Source: Frankia gtarii
GTDB taxonomy: Bacteria; Actinomycetota; Actinomycetes; Frankiales; Frankiaceae
Assembly: GCF_025403375.1 (NCBI RefSeq)
Contig: NZ_JAMPTM010000032.1
Coordinates: 1-37,658, forward strand
DNA length: 37,658 bases
Direction of reading: 5' to 3'
Below the pieces are notes generated by a model. The model was not told the DNA's origin. It saw only the letters and a program-made list of their open reading frames with translations, and searched no databases. The position numbers and the translations under genes are program-made. This document shows positions 25,347 through 33,686 of the stretch, one piece after another (the stretch's first letter is position 1; each line of letters opens with the position of its first letter).

Positions 25347-26969
25347 TCAGATGCCCGCGCGCTGGGCGGGGGAGCGAAGGCGGGCGCGCAGGTCGGCCTT
25401 GCGGACCTTGCCGGCGGCGGTGCGGGGCAGCTCGGTGACGATCTCCAGGCGTTCGGGGGTCTTGTGCTTGGCCACGCCGACGGCGACGAAGTGCTCGACG
25501 AGGTCGCCGAGGGAGAGCTCCCTGCCGGGTCCGAGGAGGACGAACGCGCAGACCCGCTCGCCGTAGAGCGGGTCGGGCATCGCCGTCACCGCCGCCTCGA
25601 CGATCGCCGGGTGGCGCAGCAGGACGCCCTCGACCTCGGTGGAGGAGATGTTCTCCCCGCCGCGGATGATGATGTCCTTCTTCCGGTCGACGATGGTGAG
25701 GTGGCCGCCGTCGTCGAGGGTGCCGATGTCGCCGGTGCGAAACCAGCCGCCGTCGAGGAAGGCCTCGGCGTTGAGCGCGGGGTCGGTGTAGCCGACGAAC
25801 AGCTCCGGGCCGAGGGTCACGACCTCGCCGGGGGTGCCGGCCGGCAGATCCCGGCCGTCGTCGTCGACGATCCGGATGCGGTTGGCGCCGAAGGCGACGC
25901 CGTCGGTGTAGGCGCGCACCTCGACCGGGTCCGACACGGCGGACACCGTGACCGTCGGGTGCTCGGTGGAGCCGTAGGAGCGAAACGCCCGCCACCCGGC
26001 CGCCTCGGCGGCCAGGACGAGCTCCGGGGGCACGCCCGCGCCGCCGAGGTGGATCTCGTCGAGCGACGGCATCGGCGCGCCGGTGTCGCGGACGTCGGCG
26101 AGCAGGCTGCTCAGGAAGAACGGCGTCGCCCCGAGCCAGCTCACCCCGCGCTCGCGGATCACCCGTGCGACGCGTGCGGTGTTCCACGAGTCGACGAGGA
26201 TGCTGGTGCGGCCCGACAGGAACGCCCGGCCGAGCAGCAGGACCCCGCCCATGTGCCCGGCGGGGAACGGCGAGAGGTGCACCGCGTCCGGGGTGCCGGC
26301 GTCGGCGTCGGCCAGCGCGCGCATCTCGGCCAGCAGGGTGTTGTGGGTGTGCTGCACGCCCTTGGGGGCGCTGGTGGTGCCCGAGGTGTAGATGACCATG
26401 CAGACGTCGTCGGCGTGCAGCGCCGGGGGCGATGGCGGCTCGGCGTCGAGGGCCTCCAGAGCGGCCAGGGTGATCCCGCCCGGCGCCGTCCGCTCCCCGA
26501 TGGTGATCACGTGCTCGAGGTCGGGGCAGTCACCGACCGCGGAGAACCGTTCGAGATAGTCGATGGAGCGCCAGCGGTCGGGCATGACCAGCGCCCGCGC
26601 GCCCGACTGTCGCAGGATGTAGCCGACCTCGGTCGGCCCGTAGATGTGCACGACGGGCACCAGGACCAGCCCCAGCGAGATCGCCGCGTGGTAGACGACC
26701 GCGCCCTCCAGCCAGTTGGGAACCTGGCAGGCGATCACATCGCCGCGCCGCAGCCCGAGCCGGGCGAACGCGCCGGCGAGGCGGGCGCCGCGGCGGTGGA
26801 TGTCGATCAGGCGGGCCGACGCCGGGTGCGTCTCCGAGTCGAAGATCATCAGCGATTGGGGGTGCCGTGCGGCGCCGTCCCGCAACGCGTCGACCAGGGT
26901 CTGGGTGGTGTGCAGCCCGGTGGCGTACCAGTGGTCGTTCGCCGGCGCGCGGCGCAGGGGACCGGTCAT
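25347..26969 (-). CDS. Acyl-CoA synthetase (AMP-forming, class I adenylate-forming)
   Basis: A 540-residue ligase that would activate a carboxylic acid to its CoA thioester. Motifs in order: YTSGTTSAPKGV (194-205, phosphate loop), GSTEHPT (A5 region), WFRTGDIG, DRKKDIIIRGGENIS (hinge) and the C-terminal catalytic Lys in TAAGK (K521). The Ser-Ala-Pro within the P-loop is slightly unusual. The ATG at 26969 lacks a good ribosome site. On the minus strand TACAGT lies six bases before the ATG, compatible with a leaderless transcript. It diverges from an acyl-CoA dehydrogenase gene across an AT-rich promoter region, which suggests joint regulation. Confidence 0.93.
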   Translation of the reverse strand: MTGPLRRAPANDHWYATGLHTTQTLVDALRDGAARHPQSLMIFDSETHPASARLIDIHRRGARLAGAFARLGLRRGDVIACQVPNWLEGAVVYHAAISLGLVLVPVVHIYGPTEVGYILRQSGARALVMPDRWRSIDYLERFSAVGDCPDLEHVITIGERTAPGGITLAALEALDAEPPSPPALHADDVCMVIYTSGTTSAPKGVQHTHNTLLAEMRALADADAGTPDAVHLSPFPAGHMGGVLLLGRAFLSGRTSILVDSWNTARVARVIRERGVSWLGATPFFLSSLLADVRDTGAPMPSLDEIHLGGAGVPPELVLAAEAAGWRAFRSYGSTEHPTVTVSAVSDPVEVRAYTDGVAFGANRIRIVDDDGRDLPAGTPGEVVTLGPELFVGYTDPALNAEAFLDGGWFRTGDIGTLDDGGHLTIVDRKKDIIIRGGENISSTEVEGVLLRHPAIVEAAVTAMPDPLYGERVCAFVLLGPGRELSLGDLVEHFVAVGVAKHKTPERLEIVTELPRTAAGKVRKADLRARLRSPAQRAGI

Positions 26970-26999
26970 GGCAGCACTGTAGCCCTCATCACCTGTACA

Positions 27000-27030
27000 A
27001 GCTATATCCTTAAGATGATTAGATTCTCTT
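27000..27030. promoter_or_regulatory. Bidirectional AT-rich promoter/operator
   Basis: This island lies between the synthetase (minus) and the acyl-CoA dehydrogenase (plus). It contains TATCCTTAAG (27005-27014), identical to 15361-15370, and AGATGATTAGATTC (27013-27026), which matches the reverse complement of 11392-11405 in 13 of 14 bases. Confidence 0.6.
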
Positions 27031-27079
27031 CACCGTCTGCCCTGTGATGCTGCCAGACGATCCCCGCGGAGGTCACGAG

Positions 27080-28225
27080 ATGCAGCGTTCCGTCTTCACC
27101 CCCGACCACGAGGAGTACCGCCGGCTGGCCCGTACCTTCGTGGAGAAGGAGTGCCTGCCCCACAACGACCGGTGGGAGGCCGAGGGCATCGTCGACCGGG
27201 CCGCCTGGCTGCGGGCCGGCGAGGTGGGCCTGCTCGGCCCGGCCGTGCCCGAGCAGTACGGCGGCGCCGGCATCGACGACCCCCGCTACGGCGCCGTCGT
27301 CGCCGAGGAGTTCGCCACCGCCGGCATCGGTGGTTTCGCCATCCAGCTGCACAACGACCTGATCGGCCCGTACCTGCTGGAGCTGACGACCGACGAGCAG
27401 AAGGCGCGCTGGCTGCCCGGCTACGTCCGCGGCGGGCTGATCACGGCGATCGCGATGACCGAGCCCGTCGCCGGCAGCGACCTGCGGGGCATGCGCACCA
27501 CGGCGGTGCGCGACGGCGACCACTACGTCGTCAACGGGTCCAAGACGTTCATCAGCAACGGCATCCTCGCCGACCTGGTGGTGCTGTGCGCGAAGACGAC
27601 CCGCGCGGACGGCGACCAGGGGATCAGCCTCATCGTCGTCGAACGCGACACCCCCGGCTTCGAGCGTGGCCGGCGCCTGGACAAGGTCGGCGCCCGCTCG
27701 CAGGACACCGCCGAGCTGTTCTTCACCGACGCCCGCGTCCCGGTCGCCAACCTGCTCGGCGAGGAGAACGAGGGCCTGCACTACCTGATGCGCAACCTGG
27801 CGAACGAACGCCTGTCGATCGCGATCTCCTCGGTGCAGAACGTCTTTCGCGCGCTGGAGCTCACGACCACCTACGTCCGCGAGCGCAAGGCGTTCGGCAA
27901 GCCGATCGGCAGCTTCCAGAACACCCGTTTCGTCCTCGCCGACCTGCAGGCCCGCGCGTGGATGGCCCGGTCCTTCGTCGACGCCTGCCTGGCCGCCCTG
28001 GCCGCGGGGGAGCTGACGGGGGTCGAGGCGGCGGCGGCGAAGCTGTGCGCGACCGAGCTGGAGGACGCCGCGGTGGACGCCGGAGTACAGCTGCACGGCG
28101 GCTACGGCTGGATGAACGAGTACCCGATCGCCCGGATGTACCGGGACAGCCGGATCAGCCGCATCCTCGGCGGTTCCAACGAGATCATGAAGGAGATCAT
28201 CGGCCGCTCGATGCAGCTGGGCTGA
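27080..28225 (+). CDS. Acyl-CoA dehydrogenase
   Basis: A 381-residue FAD enzyme. Motifs are VPEQYGGAGI, the FAD loop TEPVAGSDLRGM, NGSKTFISNG, helix-G NERLSIAISS (a Glu in the isovaleryl/long-chain-type base position), RKAFGKPIGSFQ and LHGGYGWMNEYPIARMYRD. GGSNEIMKEI lacks the Glu used by medium-chain enzymes, consistent with the helix-G alternative. The ATG at 27080 has GGAGG at good spacing. It diverges from the acyl-CoA synthetase, whose product it may oxidise. Unlike the other four acyl-CoA dehydrogenases here it stands alone, so a homotetramer is likely. Confidence 0.94.
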   Translation: MQRSVFTPDHEEYRRLARTFVEKECLPHNDRWEAEGIVDRAAWLRAGEVGLLGPAVPEQYGGAGIDDPRYGAVVAEEFATAGIGGFAIQLHNDLIGPYLLELTTDEQKARWLPGYVRGGLITAIAMTEPVAGSDLRGMRTTAVRDGDHYVVNGSKTFISNGILADLVVLCAKTTRADGDQGISLIVVERDTPGFERGRRLDKVGARSQDTAELFFTDARVPVANLLGEENEGLHYLMRNLANERLSIAISSVQNVFRALELTTTYVRERKAFGKPIGSFQNTRFVLADLQARAWMARSFVDACLAALAAGELTGVEAAAAKLCATELEDAAVDAGVQLHGGYGWMNEYPIARMYRDSRISRILGGSNEIMKEIIGRSMQLG

Positions 28226-28258
28226 GCGGCCGACGACCTGCTTCAGGCGGCCGGTGGG

Positions 28259-29509
28259 TCAGTTGTGGCGCAGCTCGTTGAAGGGTCGGTCGAGGTCGTG
28301 GGCGGGTTCGCGGGGCAGCCCGAGGATCCGCTCGCTGATCCCGTTGCGCTGCATCTCGTTGGTGCCGCCGGCGATGGCCAGGATCCGGCCGTTGAGGTAG
28401 TTCAGCGCCGTCGTCGACGCCTCGGTGTCCTCGGGATGCCAGGCGACGCCGGCGGCGGCGGCGATCTCCAGGCCGATCGACGCCCGGACCGGGTTGAGGG
28501 TGCCGGCGGCGAGCTTGGAGTACGAGCCCAGGTTCGGGTTGGCCGTCCCCGACTCGGCCTGGGCGGCGACGTAGGCGTCGAGCTGCTCCTTGACGAGGTC
28601 GATGACGTGAGCGCGGGCGATGAGCTGGCGGGTCACCGGGTCGTCCTGGCGGCCCACCCGCCGTGCCAGGGCGACGAGGTCGGGGGCGAGCTCGCGGGCG
28701 CCGGAGTGGCGGGGCGACTCGTCGGGGTCGCCGCCGAGCCGCTCGAAGACCATCATCGTGCGGGCGACCGTCCAGCCGTCCCCGACGGCACCGATCCGGT
28801 TGGCGTCGGAGACGACCACGTCGTCGAAGAACTCCTCGCAGAACTCCGAGCTGCCGTTGATCTCCCGGATCGGCCGGATCGTCACCCCGTCGCTGGTCAG
28901 CGGCACACCGAACCAGGTCAGCCCGCGGTGCTTCGGCACGGTCGGGTCGGTCCGGGCCAGGCACAGGCCGTAGTCGGCGTAGTAGGCGCCGCTGGTCCAC
29001 ACCTTCGACCCGTTGAGCACCCAGTCGCCCGCGTCGGTGCGGGTGGCCCGGGTCGACACCCCGGCGAGGTCGGAACCCGCGCCCGGCTCGGAGAACAGCT
29101 GCACCCAGATCTCCTCGCCGGACAGCATCCGCGGGATGTGGGTGCGGCGGAACTCGTCCGTGCCGTGGGCGAGGATCGTCGGCCCGCAGACCCGGGTGGT
29201 CGTCAGGCCCGCGATGCCCAGGTCCGCCACGACGTAGCCGCGGCTCTCCTGCGCGAAGATCTCCTCGTGCGCGGGGGTGAGGCCCTGCCCGCCGAACTCC
29301 GCGGGCCAGGTGATGCCCGTGTACCCGCCCTCGTGGACGCGGCGCTGCAGGTCCCGTTGCTGGGCGACCCGCTCGGGGGAGAGGTTGGCGGCGTCGCCGC
29401 CGCGCAGGCGGGCCGGGGCGTCGTCGTCCCTGGGATCCAGGTTCGCCGCGAGCCACGCCCGCACCTCGCGCCGGTAGGCCTCGAGATCGTCCGCTGTCTG
29501 CCCGCTCAT
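28259..29509 (-). CDS. Acyl-CoA dehydrogenase (catalytic-type subunit of a pair)
   Basis: A 416-residue FAD enzyme. WPAEFGGQGL, QLFSEPGAGSDLAGV, NGSKVWTSGAYYADYG, helix-G VFERLGGD and the C-terminal AGGTNEMQRNGISERIL are intact. The start is doubled: an 18-bp block containing GGAGGCAGAGCG and the ATG is tandemly repeated, so translation could begin at 29509 or six codons earlier at 29527, each with its own ribosome site. It is downstream of another acyl-CoA dehydrogenase on the same strand, repeating the pair arrangement at 16952-19374. It resembles the active half (inference). Confidence 0.93.
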   Translation of the reverse strand: MSGQTADDLEAYRREVRAWLAANLDPRDDDAPARLRGGDAANLSPERVAQQRDLQRRVHEGGYTGITWPAEFGGQGLTPAHEEIFAQESRGYVVADLGIAGLTTTRVCGPTILAHGTDEFRRTHIPRMLSGEEIWVQLFSEPGAGSDLAGVSTRATRTDAGDWVLNGSKVWTSGAYYADYGLCLARTDPTVPKHRGLTWFGVPLTSDGVTIRPIREINGSSEFCEEFFDDVVVSDANRIGAVGDGWTVARTMMVFERLGGDPDESPRHSGARELAPDLVALARRVGRQDDPVTRQLIARAHVIDLVKEQLDAYVAAQAESGTANPNLGSYSKLAAGTLNPVRASIGLEIAAAAGVAWHPEDTEASTTALNYLNGRILAIAGGTNEMQRNGISERILGLPREPAHDLDRPFNELRHN

Positions 29510-29539
29510 CGCTCTGCCTCCGCTCATCGCTCTGCCTCC
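29504..29539. repeat. 18-bp tandem duplication of ribosome site plus start codon
   Basis: On the minus strand GGAGGCAGAGCGATGAGC occurs twice head to tail, with no change. The two ATGs are in frame. Confidence 0.95.
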
Positions 29540-29569
29540 GATCGTCGCGGTGTGCTCATCGGTCGTCGC

Positions 29570-29631
29570 TCTCTCTCACCGGCCGGGCAGCTCTCTCCTA
29601 CCGGCCGGCAGCTCTCTCACAGGCCGTGCAG
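29570..29631. repeat. 20-21-bp tandem repeat spanning a stop codon
   Basis: CTCTCTCACCGGCCGGGCAG and two variants lie head to tail. The last copy includes the TGA (minus strand, 29617-29619) of the acyl-CoA dehydrogenase at 29617. Confidence 0.85.
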
Positions 29632-30735
29632 CCGGCAGATGCGTTCGCGGTGCCAGGCGGGGTCGCCGAACACGACCCGGTCGGTCGCCAGCCGGCGCAG
29701 GTAGAGGTGCAGGTCGTGCTCCCACGTGTAGCCGATGCCGCCGTGCAGTTGCAGGCAGCCCTGGGAGACGTCGATCGCGGCGTCGCCGACGAACGCCTTA
29801 GCCGCGCTGGCCAGCTCCGCGGCGTCCGGCGTCTGCTCCTGCACGGCGGTGAGCGCTCCCGTGGCGATGGCGCGGCTGCACTCCACCGCGAGGCTGAGGT
29901 CCGCGAGCTGGTGTTTCACCGCCTGGAACGAGCCGATCACCCGGCCGAACGCCGCGCGGTTGCGGGCATGCTCCAGCGTCATCGCGAACAGCTCGCCGAT
30001 GGCGCCGACCATCTCGGCCACCGTCAGCACCGCGGCGACCTGCAGCAGCCGCTCGCCGAGGTCGTCGCCGCCGATCTGCCCGACCACCGCGGAGGCGGGC
30101 ACGGCGACGTCGCGCAGGACCAGCTCGGCGTACCGGTGGGTCAGGTCGAGCCCGGCCAGCGGCTCGATGCTCAGCCCGGGGGCGTCGGCGGGCAGCAGGA
30201 ACAGCGCCGGGCGGCCGTCCACCGCGGCGCTGACGAGGAACCAGCCGGCCAGGTGGGCGTCCTGGACGAGGCCCTTGGTTCCGGACAGCACGAAGCCGGT
30301 CCCGTCGCGGCGGACCGCGACGCCGGCCGAGGCCTCCCAGCCACCCGCCGGGTCGCCGAGGGCCCAGGCCGCGAGGGCCTTGCCGCCGGCGAGGTCGTCG
30401 AGCAGGGCGCGCTGCTCGCCGGTGCCGCCGAGCGTGATCGCCAGCGCCGCGACGTTCGACCCGACGATTCCCCCGGGCTGCAGGTACCGGCCGCGCTGCT
30501 CGGCGATGAGGCCGGCGTCGAGGACCGGCTGACCGGACGGGCTGCCGCCACCGTGTTCCTCGGGCACGAACAGCGCCAGCCAGCCCAGTTCGCCGATCTC
30601 GGTGAAGTAGCCGCCGTCGAGCTCCTCCTCCCGCTGCGCCACCCGGCGCACCGTCGAGACGGGGCAGGTCGACCTGATGAAGCGCTCGGCCGTCTCGGCG
30701 AACAGTTTCTGGTCCGCGGTCACACCCGGAAGCAC
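29617..30735 (-). CDS. Acyl-CoA dehydrogenase-like protein (probable partner subunit)
   Basis: A 372-residue acyl-CoA dehydrogenase-fold protein. VPEEHGGGSP, the degenerate FAD loop WALGDPAGGWEAS, GTKGLVQDA, the C-terminal RAAFGRVIGSFQAVKH and LHGGIGYTWEHDLHLYLRR are visible. The helix-G segment reads TVAEMVGAIG with no Glu-Arg, so it probably lacks the base. It precedes a complete acyl-CoA dehydrogenase on the same strand, as in steroid-type heteromeric pairs. GTG 30735 has GGAG eight bases upstream; the displayed family start is usually Met-Asp-Phe-like, so one or two codons of uncertainty remain. Confidence 0.9.
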   Translation of the reverse strand: MLPGVTADQKLFAETAERFIRSTCPVSTVRRVAQREEELDGGYFTEIGELGWLALFVPEEHGGGSPSGQPVLDAGLIAEQRGRYLQPGGIVGSNVAALAITLGGTGEQRALLDDLAGGKALAAWALGDPAGGWEASAGVAVRRDGTGFVLSGTKGLVQDAHLAGWFLVSAAVDGRPALFLLPADAPGLSIEPLAGLDLTHRYAELVLRDVAVPASAVVGQIGGDDLGERLLQVAAVLTVAEMVGAIGELFAMTLEHARNRAAFGRVIGSFQAVKHQLADLSLAVECSRAIATGALTAVQEQTPDAAELASAAKAFVGDAAIDVSQGCLQLHGGIGYTWEHDLHLYLRRLATDRVVFGDPAWHRERICRLHGL

Positions 30736-30776
30736 GGGCGGTCTCCTCTCGATCCTGGGGCGCCGGTGGCATGCCC

Positions 30777-30812
30777 TCGTCCAGCAAACGCCGTTCGTCC
30801 AGCAAACGCCGT
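30777..30812. repeat. 18-bp tandem duplication
   Basis: TCGTCCAGCAAACGCCGT is repeated exactly once, in the spacer upstream of the minus-strand acyl-CoA dehydrogenase pair. Confidence 0.9.
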
Positions 30813-30939
30813 TCGGTCCGGCGGCGCTCGCGGCACGGGACGGCCTGGTCGGTCGGCCAGGCGCCCGGGCGGGCCGCGGGGCCGCTGTCGGGCCGACCAG
30901 TGACGCAGCCGACCGCTCGTGCGACTGCCGTGATAGCGA

Positions 30940-30985
30940 CTATTAAGGTAGCTTACTCAAATCATCTATCTGATCCAACTTAAGG
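30940..30985 (+). promoter_or_regulatory. AT-rich promoter with the recurrent TCAAATCATCTA element
   Basis: TCAAATCATCTA at 30957-30968 is identical to 11395-11406. It is followed by CTTAAGGAG, whose AAGGAG is the ribosome site of the next gene. Another AT-rich stretch TATTAAGGTAGCTTAC lies at 30940-30955. Confidence 0.6.
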
Positions 30986-30992
30986 AGTGGAC

Positions 30993-32000
30993 GTGAAGGT
31001 CGACGTTGGTCTGTGGGCCGATCTTGACGACATCGCCAGCCGATCACGCGAACTCGAGTCCCTGGGCTACGACGCGCTCTACGTCCCGGAGACCGCGCAC
31101 GACCCGTTCCTGCCCGTGGTCCTGGCGGCTCAGGCAACCGAGCGCGTCATGATCCGCACCGGCGTGGCCGTCGCCTTCCCGCGCAGCCCCATGCACCTGG
31201 CGATGGTCGCCAACGACCTGCACACCATCAGCAGGGGCCGGTTCGTCCTCGGGCTCGGATCGCAGGTCAAGCCGCACATCGAGAAGCGCTTCAGCGCCGT
31301 GTGGTCCGAGCCGGCCAAGCGCATGCGGGAGATCGTCCTGGCCATCCAGGCGATCTGGCGGTGCTGGAACGACGGCGAGCGCCTCGACTTCCAGGGCGAG
31401 TTCTACCAGCACACCCTGATGACGCCGTTCTTCAACCCGGGGCCCAACCCGTACGGGACGCCTCGCATTCAGCTCGCCGCCCTCGGGCCGCGCATGACCG
31501 AGGTCGCCGGTGAGGTCTCCGACGGGATCCTGCTGCACGGCCTGTCCTCCGAGCGGTTCGTGCGCGAGGTGACCCTGCCGGCGCTGGAGCGGGGCCTGGC
31601 GCGCGCCGGGCGCAAGCGTTCGGACGTCGAGCTGACCTTCCCCACCCTCATCGCCACCGGCGACACCGAGCAGGAGCTGGCCGAGTCGGAGAAGAAGCTG
31701 CGCCAGCACTTCGCCTTCTACGCCTCCACCCCCGCCTACAGCGCGGTCCTGGAACTGCACGGCTGGGGCAGCCTGCAGCGTGACCTCTACGAGCTGACCC
31801 GCGACGGCCGCTGGCAGGATCTCGGTTCGCTCGTCACCGAGGAGGTGCTGGAGGTCTTCACGGCGCGGGGCACCCCGGAGGACATCCCCAAGCAGATCCG
31901 GGCCCGCGTCGGCGATATCGCCGACCGGGTGAGCTTCTACTCGCCCGCCCCCATCACCCCCGAGGTGATCTCCCGCATCCTCGCCGGCCTGAAGGACTGA
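30993..32000 (+). CDS. LLM-class F420-dependent oxidoreductase (TIGR03617-like)
   Basis: A 335-residue luciferase-like TIM-barrel. VKVDVGLWADLDDI starts the barrel. YVPETAHDPFLPV, VAFPRSPMHLAMVANDLHTIS and GRFVLGLGSQVKPHIEKRF follow, the last typical of F420-binding members. GTG 30993 is chosen over GTG 30987 because AAGGAG then lies at proper spacing. The protein is separate from and not closely similar to the LLM enzyme at 2873. The TIGR03617 label is from memory of its start and motif style. Its promoter shares an operator-like 12-mer with the importer/CoA-transferase region. Confidence 0.9.
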   Translation: MKVDVGLWADLDDIASRSRELESLGYDALYVPETAHDPFLPVVLAAQATERVMIRTGVAVAFPRSPMHLAMVANDLHTISRGRFVLGLGSQVKPHIEKRFSAVWSEPAKRMREIVLAIQAIWRCWNDGERLDFQGEFYQHTLMTPFFNPGPNPYGTPRIQLAALGPRMTEVAGEVSDGILLHGLSSERFVREVTLPALERGLARAGRKRSDVELTFPTLIATGDTEQELAESEKKLRQHFAFYASTPAYSAVLELHGWGSLQRDLYELTRDGRWQDLGSLVTEEVLEVFTARGTPEDIPKQIRARVGDIADRVSFYSPAPITPEVISRILAGLKD

Positions 32001-32301
32001 CACCGGTTCACCGCGGCGGCGGGTCGCGGCGTGCCGAGCGCGGTGTGCCGGGCAGAGTGCGCCGGACGCGGTGCGCCGGACGCGGTGTGCTGCAGCCCGC
32101 ACCGTTACGGACTGCGATGGCGGCATGGGGGCCGGGCTGAGATGGCGGCCCGGTCCGCCGCGGCCGTCACCCGAGCCTGAACGGGCTGTCGGGGCTGGAC
32201 GGGGATGTTAGTTGTGGCTAACTTCGACTGGGTTAGCGGACGCTAACGTGCGGGCGGCTCCGGCATGGCGCCGCCCACTGCTGCGGGAGGCGGGTGCGCG
32301 G
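32001..32301. promoter_or_regulatory. Spacer and promoter region before scoA
   Basis: No gene is supported. A 14-bp tandem duplication (GTGCGCCGGACGCG) lies near 32056-32084. Two GTTAG...CTAAC sites at 32207-32247 are described separately. Confidence 0.55.
32207..32247. promoter_or_regulatory. Two TetR-type operator sites upstream of scoA
   Basis: GTTAGCGGACGCTAAC (32232-32247) is a palindrome with 7-bp arms. GTTAGTTGTGGCTAAC (32207-32222) is a weaker copy with 5-bp arms. The same palindrome occurs at 36597 beside the tetR gene, so that repressor probably binds here. Confidence 0.8.
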
Positions 32302-33048
32302 GTGGACAAGGTGGTCGCGAGTGCGGCCCTGGCGGTGGCCGACATCCCGGACGGGGCGTCGCTGGCGGTCGGGGGGTTCGGGTTGTGTGGCATCCCGAGT
32401 GTCCTGATCGACGCGCTGCTGGCGGCGGGGGTCAGCGGTCTGGAGACCGTCAGCAACAACTGCGGGGTCGACGACTGGGGGCTCGGCCTGCTGCTGCGGG
32501 CCGGGCGGATCCGGCGCACGACCGGGTCGTACGTGGGGGAGAACAAGGAGTTCGAGCGCCAGTTCCTCGCCGGGGAACTGGAGGTGGAGCTGGTGCCGCA
32601 GGGCACGCTCGCCGAACGGCTGCGGGCCGGTGGGGCGGGGATCCCGGCGTTCTACACCCCAGCGGGGGTGGGCACGCAGGTCGCCGAGGGCGGCGTCCCG
32701 CTGCGCCACGACGCCTCCGGTCGCGTCGCGCTGGCGTCCCCGCCGAAAGAAACCCGGGTGTTCGACGGCACCGAGTACGTCCTGGAGCGGGGGATCGTCT
32801 GTGACTTCGGGTTGGTGCACGCCTGGCGCGGCGACCGGCACGGCAACCTCGTCTACCGGGCGAGCGCGGCGAACTTCAACCCGCTGTGCGCGGCGGCGGG
32901 CCGGGTGACGATCGCCGAGGTGGAGGAGCTGGTGGAACCCGGCGAGCTCGACCCGGATCAGGTGCACACCCCGGGGATCCTGGTCCAGCGAGTGGTGTAC
33001 GCGCCGGATCCGGAGAAGCGGATCGAACGCAGGACGGTGACGGCGTGA
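32302..33048 (+). CDS. scoA: 3-oxoacid CoA-transferase, subunit A
   Basis: A 248-residue subunit. [32 protein letters not shown] is the family I CoA-transferase start with the GGFGLCG loop, and [12 protein letters not shown] and [17 protein letters not shown] follow. The enzyme moves CoA from succinyl-CoA to a 3-oxoacid such as acetoacetate. GTG 32302 is preferred because it gives the normal N-terminus; the nearest ribosome site (GGGAGG) is rather far at 11 bases. The gene overlaps subunit B by GTGA. Operators at 32207-32247 put it under the TetR repressor encoded at 35733 (inference). Neighbouring carboxylase suggests leucine or ketone-body catabolism. Confidence 0.92.
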   Translation: MDKVVASAALAVADIPDGASLAVGGFGLCGIPSVLIDALLAAGVSGLETVSNNCGVDDWGLGLLLRAGRIRRTTGSYVGENKEFERQFLAGELEVELVPQGTLAERLRAGGAGIPAFYTPAGVGTQVAEGGVPLRHDASGRVALASPPKETRVFDGTEYVLERGIVCDFGLVHAWRGDRHGNLVYRASAANFNPLCAAAGRVTIAEVEELVEPGELDPDQVHTPGILVQRVVYAPDPEKRIERRTVTA

Positions 33049-33686
33049 CGCTGACACGGGACGGGCTGGCCGCACGGGTGGCGCGGGAGCTGGTCGACGG
33101 CCAGTACGTCAATCTTGGGATCGGGCTGCCGACCCTGGTGCCGGGCCATCTGCCGGCGGATGTGACGGTGGTGCTGCACAGCGAGAACGGCATCCTCGGG
33201 GTCGGCCCCTATCCGACCGCGGACCGGGTCGACGCCGACCTGGTCAACGCGGGCAAGGAGACGGTGACGGTCCTGGCGGGCGCGTCCTACTTCGACTCGG
33301 CGACGTCGTTCGGGATGATCCGCGGCGGGCATGTCGACGTCGCGGTGCTCGGCGCGATGCAGGTCTCCGCGCAGGGTGACCTCGCGAACTGGATGATCCC
33401 CGGGAAGATGGTCAAGGGGATGGGCGGCGCGATGGACCTCGTGCACGGCGCCCGCCGGGTCATCGTGATGATGGAGCACGTCGCCCGCGACGGGACCCAC
33501 AAGCTGGTGCGGGAGTGTTCCCTGCCGCTGACGGGCCGCCGCTGCGTGCATCGGATCATCACCGATCTCGCCGTCCTCGACGTGGAGCCCGGCCTGGGCC
33601 TGGTGCTACGCGAACTCGCGCCGGGCGTCACCGTCGACGAGGTCCGCACCGCCACCGGCCCCGACCTCACCGTCCAGCTCGGCTGA
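33045..33686 (+). CDS. scoB: 3-oxoacid CoA-transferase, subunit B
   Basis: A 213-residue subunit. [14 protein letters not shown] and the catalytic Glu in [13 protein letters not shown] are conserved, as are [23 protein letters not shown] and [11 protein letters not shown]. The GTG start overlaps the subunit A stop by 4 bases, so the two are made together at equal amounts. The stop codon lies at the start of an 18-bp tandem repeat. Acetoacetyl-CoA formation from acetoacetate and succinyl-CoA is the expected reaction. Confidence 0.94.
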   Translation: MTLTRDGLAARVARELVDGQYVNLGIGLPTLVPGHLPADVTVVLHSENGILGVGPYPTADRVDADLVNAGKETVTVLAGASYFDSATSFGMIRGGHVDVAVLGAMQVSAQGDLANWMIPGKMVKGMGGAMDLVHGARRVIVMMEHVARDGTHKLVRECSLPLTGRRCVHRIITDLAVLDVEPGLGLVLRELAPGVTVDEVRTATGPDLTVQLG

